Positions 8,164 through 11,232 of a DNA stretch of 11,232 nt are shown one piece after another. The stretch is taken from NCBI GenBank assembly GCA_011777135.1, contig JAABVY010000333.1, forward strand, positions 7,165 through 18,396. The letters run 5' to 3'. The first letter of the stretch is position 1; each line of letters opens with the position of its first letter. The DNA comes from Candidatus Zixiibacteriota bacterium. Its GTDB lineage: Bacteria; Zixibacteria; MSB-5A5; JAABVY01. The notes beneath the pieces are model-generated. The model was not told the DNA's origin. It ran no database searches and was given only the letters and a program-made list of their open reading frames with translations. The translations under genes and the position numbers were made by a program.

Positions 8164-8458
8164 CGATGACTCCTTAAAAACTTTTTACTACTCGGTACCC
8201 CGGATTCTGATTATCAACAGTATATCAATTTATGATTATGCTATTTATAATATCTAATAATAGTAATAATGCTGTTTATACTGTTGAAAACTCCTTATCC
8301 TCACTCGAAATTGCATATAAGTATTAATCTTATGATTTGTAAATATAAAATTTTTATGTTGAAAAATATTTATAGAATGTTCGCAAACTCTCTCTTTTTG
8401 ACAACACGAAAATTTCTTAACCTCTCTTTACATTTTGCCAACATCAATCCCACAGCAT
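8164..8458. other. Probable oriC unwinding region in the dnaA-dnaN spacer
   Basis: This 295-nt gap holds no credible gene and is strikingly AT-rich, most of all at 8220-8270 and 8325-8385. DnaA-box-like 9-mers, allowing C or A at position six of the TTWTNCACA form, are TTATCAACA (8211-8219, plus), TTTTCAACA (8282-8290 and 8357-8365, minus) and GTATAAACA (8273-8281, minus). TTATCCTCA (8295-8303, plus) differs from the TTATCCACA consensus at one base. Box-like sites, strong AT bias and the position between dnaA and dnaN match the unwinding element of bacterial origins. The same gap must carry the dnaN ribosome site. I found no convincing dnaN promoter. Confidence 0.75.
8255..8290 (-). promoter_or_regulatory. 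DnaA-trio-type unwinding element with two abutting DnaA boxes
   Basis: Read on the minus strand, TTTTCAACA (8290-8282) is followed directly by GTATAAACA (8281-8273), then GCA, then five triplets TTA TTA CTA TTA TTA (8269-8255) and AT-rich DNA. In Bacillus subtilis and other bacteria, DnaA boxes followed by a short GC-containing spacer and repeated triplets (3'-[G/A]AT-5' on the loaded strand) form the element on which DnaA opens the duplex. Order, orientation (running from dnaA toward dnaN) and spacing match. Function is inferred from the pattern. Confidence 0.68.
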
Positions 8459-9829
8459 TTAAACATACAGAGAATTGATGATCGAATCGATCTGCAGTTT
8501 AAAGCGGACATCCCTCTTCATCCTGCTGGTCACCAGGTTGCAGGCATGAATTACTGTGGAATGATCCCGTCCTCCAAACTTTGCCCCGATTGTTTTCAAG
8601 GAGGCTGAGGTCAGGGTGCGCGCAAGGTACATGGCTATCTGCCGCGCCTGGACAACATCCTGAGTCTTCTTCTTGGCTCGCAGCATCTCCTCGGAGATCT
8701 TATATATCTCGGCTACAGTCTTCTGAATCTGCTCGATCGTAAGAGGCTTGCGGTCGGTCTTGATAACATCCTTTAGAACATGCTGGGCCAAATCCACCGT
8801 TATTTCCTTATTTTTTAAGGAAGCATAGGCACAGAGCCTGATAACGCAGCCCTCGAGTTCCCTGATATTGGATTTAACAGATTCGGCGATAAATGAAATT
8901 ACATCTATCGGCAGGCAGAATTCATCAAACTCACACTTCTTTTTCAGGATCGCTATCCTGGTTTCCAGATTAGGAGGCTGAATATCGACTGCCAGCCCCC
9001 ATGAAAATCTTGAAAGGAGCCTGGACTCCAAGCCCTTGACCTCAATCGGGGGCCGGTCCGCGGTCAGCACGATCTGCTTGCCGAGCTGGTAGAGCGTATT
9101 GAAAGTGTGAAAGAATTGCTCCTGAGTAGATTCCTTGCCGGTAAAAAACTGAATGTCATCGATCAGGAGTATATCACAATTCCTGTAAATATTAGTAAAG
9201 TTCGCAATTGTATGCTCGGATATCGAATTGATAAAATCATTGGTGAATTTCTCCGAGGTAACATAGATGACTTTTGTGCGGGGATCGGTATCGATACAGT
9301 AGTTTCCGATAGCCTGGATCAGATGTGTTTTACCAAGTCCTACTCCGCCGTAGATGAAGAGAGGATTGTACTGTGTTCTTCCGGGAGCCTCGGCTACTGC
9401 AAAACCCGCAGCATGTGCGAATTGATTGGAATCACCCACCACAAAAGAATCGAAATTGAAACGGCGGTTAAGCGGGAATTTCCCACAGTAAGTGGCGACT
9501 TCTCTTGAATCAGTCTTGCGGGCAGGAACTTCGTTATGATTCTCTTCCGGGAAAATATCGAACTGACTGGAATTCTGTCCGGCACGAATCATGAATTCGC
9601 AGCTGATCGGCCGAGAGGATACCTGGGCCAGAGCCTCGTTAATCTGTGGCAGGTAGTGTTCACGTATCCATTCGGCGGTAAAGCGATTTGGAACCCCCAC
9701 TTTGATAGTTCCATTGTTCTGGGAGATGGCCATCGTGGGTTTAAACCAGGTGTAAAAGCTCTTGCGATTGATGCGCTTGGATAAATACCCCAGAACGTCA
9801 GACCAAATTGCTTGTGGTTCAGGAGACAT
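8459..9829 (-). CDS. dnaA: Chromosomal replication initiator protein DnaA
   Basis: A 456-residue AAA+ ATPase of normal length. It binds DnaA boxes and opens the origin. Domain I is at about residues 1-85, with a short linker to about 118. The AAA+ core has YNPLFIYGGVGLGKTH (Walker A, 154-169), LLIDDIQF (Walker B, 221-228), IVLTADRPP (sensor I region, 253-261), ESRLLSRFSWGL (arginine-finger region, 268-279) and NIRELEG (sensor II, 321-327). Domain IV carries the DNA-binding signature GGRDHSTVIHA (419-429). The start is supported by AAAGGA (9836-9841) six nt before the ATG. mrp lies upstream in the same direction, and the long leader between them carries a good promoter and DnaA boxes, so self-repression is likely. 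Its neighbour is mrp, not the usual rpmH. Confidence 0.98.
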   Translation of the reverse strand: MSPEPQAIWSDVLGYLSKRINRKSFYTWFKPTMAISQNNGTIKVGVPNRFTAEWIREHYLPQINEALAQVSSRPISCEFMIRAGQNSSQFDIFPEENHNEVPARKTDSREVATYCGKFPLNRRFNFDSFVVGDSNQFAHAAGFAVAEAPGRTQYNPLFIYGGVGLGKTHLIQAIGNYCIDTDPRTKVIYVTSEKFTNDFINSISEHTIANFTNIYRNCDILLIDDIQFFTGKESTQEQFFHTFNTLYQLGKQIVLTADRPPIEVKGLESRLLSRFSWGLAVDIQPPNLETRIAILKKKCEFDEFCLPIDVISFIAESVKSNIRELEGCVIRLCAYASLKNKEITVDLAQHVLKDVIKTDRKPLTIEQIQKTVAEIYKISEEMLRAKKKTQDVVQARQIAMYLARTLTSASLKTIGAKFGGRDHSTVIHACNLVTSRMKRDVRFKLQIDSIINSLYV

Positions 9830-9845
9830 ATACCATCCTTTTCGG

Positions 9846-9992
9846 TTATCAACAATTGTGGAAAATTACAGGTTGTTTATAAACAGGAGGTTATGGATTT
9901 TTTGTAGCCCTTTGGTAGCAATTTTTCCACAAAATCTCAGTTATCCCTCACTGAAATACGGCAAATTCTCGACCCTAAATGAGTTTTCCACA
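9846..9992. promoter_or_regulatory. DnaA-box cluster upstream of dnaA
   Basis: Five sites resemble TTWTNCACA. TTTTCCACA occurs on the plus strand at 9923-9931 and 9984-9992, and on the minus strand at 9857-9865; these three match the degenerate consensus exactly. TTATCAACA (9846-9854, plus) and TTATAAACA (9874-9882, minus) each differ from it at one base. All lie in the predicted 5' leader of dnaA. Such a cluster commonly serves both as the DnaA-binding arm of the origin and as an operator for dnaA. Confidence 0.78.
9874..9885. repeat. 12-bp perfect palindrome TGTTTATAAACA
   Basis: The sequence equals its own reverse complement and offers a TTATAAACA box-like 9-mer on each strand (9874-9882 and 9877-9885). 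It sits in the DnaA-box cluster. It could be a double DnaA site or an operator for another dimeric regulator; the sequence does not decide. Confidence 0.6.
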
Positions 9993-10031
9993 CTCTGTTA
10001 ACACATTATCACTCAATGGCTTCCGAGGGTT

Positions 10032-10060
10032 ATAATATCACTTTGCCAGAGGCTTGTCAA
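10032..10060 (-). promoter_or_regulatory. dnaA: Sigma-70-type promoter of dnaA
   Basis: On the minus strand a perfect -35 hexamer TTGACA (10060-10055) is followed by a 17-nt spacer and the -10 hexamer TATTAT (10037-10032), one base from consensus. TGA directly before the -10 also forms an extended TGn element. Transcription would start near 10025, giving a leader of about 195 nt that carries all the DnaA boxes. Confidence 0.78.
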
Positions 10061-10208
10061 GCGATTTTAAGAATAATTACGGGCTATTTTTAAGCCTGTG
10101 TTTTTCAAGGTAATTGGCCCAAGAGAGAAGCCGGATTTTTCGGACGGTACTAGGGGTTAATTTTTGTATATTTCATCAGCATGCCTGAGAGTCAGTTACA
10201 GAGAGCCC

Positions 10209-11232
10209 CTAACCCTCCAATATTTTCACCAGCTTTTTTGCACTTTTACGATACACATCAACGGCTGGACTTTTATTCTCGCTCCAGACAAGTGGTGTAC
10301 CTTCATCCGAACATTCCCTCACAGTCGTATCCAGAGGGATTTCTCCCAGAAGTTGAGCATCCAACAGTTTGGCCAATCGTTCTCCGCCGCCGGAACCGAA
10401 AATATATTCCTTGTTCCCATCGGGCATCTGGAAATATGACATGTTCTCAATCACTCCCAGCACTTTCAACTCTACTTTCTCCGCCATTCTGCCAACTCTC
10501 AGAGCAACATTGGCAGCCGCCTTCTGTGGCGTGGTTACAACAAGCAGTTGAGACTTCTTGAACTTCTGTGCTATCGTGATGGTAACATCACCGGTTCCCG
10601 GAGGAAGATCTATCAGCATGAAATCCAGATCATCCCAGTGCACGTCGGTCATGAATTGCTGTACCGCTTTATGCAGCATTGGCCCGCGCCAGATAACCGG
10701 GGTATCCTCCTCGAGGAATAATCCCATGGATATGATCTTTATTCCTTCCCGTTCAGGCGGTATGATCATGTTTTCAATGATTGTCGGCTGTCCCTGACAA
10801 CCCATCATCCTTGGAATCGAAAAGCCATAGACATCGGCATCCAGCACGCCCACCTTATAACCCATGTCGGCCAGTGCCGCTGCCAGGTTGGCAGTAACGG
10901 TCGATTTCCCGACACCCCCTTTTCCGGAGGCAATGCACACGATATGCTTCACGAATTCAGTTCCGGTTTCCTCTTCCTTCTCGCCGGATTGATATTTGGC
11001 CAGCAGTTCCTGGGTCAGCTTCTGACGCTCCTCATCGGTCATTGATGTGAAAAAGACTTCCGCCTCTTTGACACCATCCAATTCTCTCACTTTCTGGGTA
11101 ACCTCATCATTGATTCTGGCCTTAAGCGGGCATCCTGGTATCGTCAGTTTTATATTTACAAGTACCTTATCACCATCGATTTTGATATCCTCTACCATTC
11201 CAAGCTCGGTGATTGGACGGCCTATTTCGGGA
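10209..11232 (-). CDS. mrp: Mrp/ApbC iron-sulfur cluster carrier ATPase, 5' end outside the window
   Basis: A P-loop ATPase of the Mrp/NBP35 family, which delivers Fe-S clusters to apoproteins in the cytoplasm. An internal Met lies at 11198, but the frame stays open upstream and encodes PEIGRPITELG before it. That is the core of the N-terminal DUF59/MIP18 domain, so the true start lies past 11232 and this entry is partial. That domain continues with the IPGCP cysteine motif. The ATPase part has a deviant Walker A, SGKGGVGKST, then VLDADVYGFSIPRMMG, the switch-like MLIDLPPGTGD and GVIENMSYF. After GVIENMSYF many family members have a CxxC pair that holds the bridging cluster. Here the segment reads MSYFQMPDGNKEYIFGSGGG and has no cysteine. 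The gene is transcribed toward dnaA. Confidence 0.95.
   Translation of the reverse strand, partial: PEIGRPITELGMVEDIKIDGDKVLVNIKLTIPGCPLKARINDEVTQKVRELDGVKEAEVFFTSMTDEERQKLTQELLAKYQSGEKEEETGTEFVKHIVCIASGKGGVGKSTVTANLAAALADMGYKVGVLDADVYGFSIPRMMGCQGQPTIIENMIIPPEREGIKIISMGLFLEEDTPVIWRGPMLHKAVQQFMTDVHWDDLDFMLIDLPPGTGDVTITIAQKFKKSQLLVVTTPQKAAANVALRVGRMAEKVELKVLGVIENMSYFQMPDGNKEYIFGSGGGERLAKLLDAQLLGEIPLDTTVRECSDEGTPLVWSENKSPAVDVYRKSAKKLVKILEG

Larger units (their letters stand above)
9830..10208. other. mrp-dnaA intergenic region: dnaA leader and origin box cluster
   Basis: This 379-nt gap holds no supported gene. From the dnaA side it contains the ribosome site, five DnaA-box-like 9-mers (9846-9992), a TGTTAACA palindrome (9996-10003) and the dnaA promoter (10032-10060). 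The rest, to the mrp stop, has only short weak hairpins, and no clear terminator for mrp was found. Some mrp transcripts may therefore continue into dnaA. Confidence 0.7.

Noticed and set aside
8282..8365. Repeated TGTTGAAAA (8282-8290 and 8357-8365) as an iteron array
   Set aside because: Only two copies at 75-nt spacing. Weak DnaA boxes explain them better than plasmid-type iterons.
8269..8478. 69-codon plus-strand open frame in the dnaA-dnaN spacer
   Set aside because: It lies over the AT-rich origin region, lacks a ribosome site, and runs into the dnaA end. It is best explained as a chance frame in AT-rich DNA.
9107..9508. 133-codon plus-strand open frame opposite dnaA
   Set aside because: It is antisense to the AAA+ core of dnaA and has no independent support.
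10081..10096. Short hairpin GGGCTATTTTTAAGCC followed by TGTGTTTTT, a possible terminator
   Set aside because: The stem is only about four base pairs. The T run would serve the plus strand, where no gene ends, and it does not fit termination of mrp.
10151..10211. Inverted repeat TAGGGG / CCCCTA around the mrp stop
   Set aside because: Six-base arms separated by about 49 nt, with no T run, are within chance expectation.
10181..10561. 126-codon plus-strand open frame opposite the mrp 3' part
   Set aside because: It is the complement of strongly conserved mrp coding sequence and has no domain.

Overview
The window looks like the replication-origin end of a bacterial chromosome with a cell-surface gene cluster beside it. 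The minus strand carries mrp, dnaA and dnaN in that order of transcription. The plus strand carries a second group of genes for protein sorting and surface polymers. The most telling clue to the organism is the dockerin-type C-terminus of the secreted peptidase, with two EF-hand-like calcium loops of the form 'DxNxDxNxNxxD…NYxFxGG'. Dockerin-tailed secreted proteases, exosortase/EpsI and moderate GC suggest an uncultured lineage near the FCB group, such as candidate phylum Zixibacteria or a neighbour. This is inference from protein style and was not tested by phylogeny.

Region 1 (27-2418, plus): exosortase, an EpsI-family protein whose start overlaps the exosortase by 40 nt, and a UbiA-superfamily enzyme best read as decaprenyl-phosphate phosphoribosyltransferase. 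They are close enough to form one operon. Exosortase/EpsI implies a protein-sorting and extracellular-polymer system. The prenyltransferase would supply a lipid-linked pentose for surface glycan.

Region 2 (2555-4814, plus): a secreted M14 zinc carboxypeptidase with all catalytic residues visible, a long beta-rich C-terminal region and a dockerin. It ends in a good rho-independent terminator.

Region 3 (4833-6880, minus): a polysaccharide-deacetylase-like protein and a tandem-GNAT-like protein joined by an ATGA overlap. They converge on region 2. They are probably surface-polymer modification enzymes, but their substrates are unknown.

Region 4 (6928-10208, minus): dnaN with its own terminator, an AT-rich spacer, dnaA, and a 379-nt leader region. 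Both spacers hold DnaA-box-like sites. The dnaA-dnaN spacer has two abutting boxes followed by five TTA/CTA triplets on the dnaA-sense strand, the arrangement of a DnaA-trio unwinding element. The dnaA leader holds five more boxes below a near-consensus sigma-70 promoter. Together this supports a bipartite oriC and dnaA self-regulation.

Region 5 (10209 to window end, minus): mrp (apbC), an Fe-S carrier P-loop ATPase. Its reading frame stays open past the window edge, so its 5' end is missing. It lacks the CxxC pair common in the family.

I saw no tRNA, rRNA, CRISPR array, insertion sequence or phage gene.
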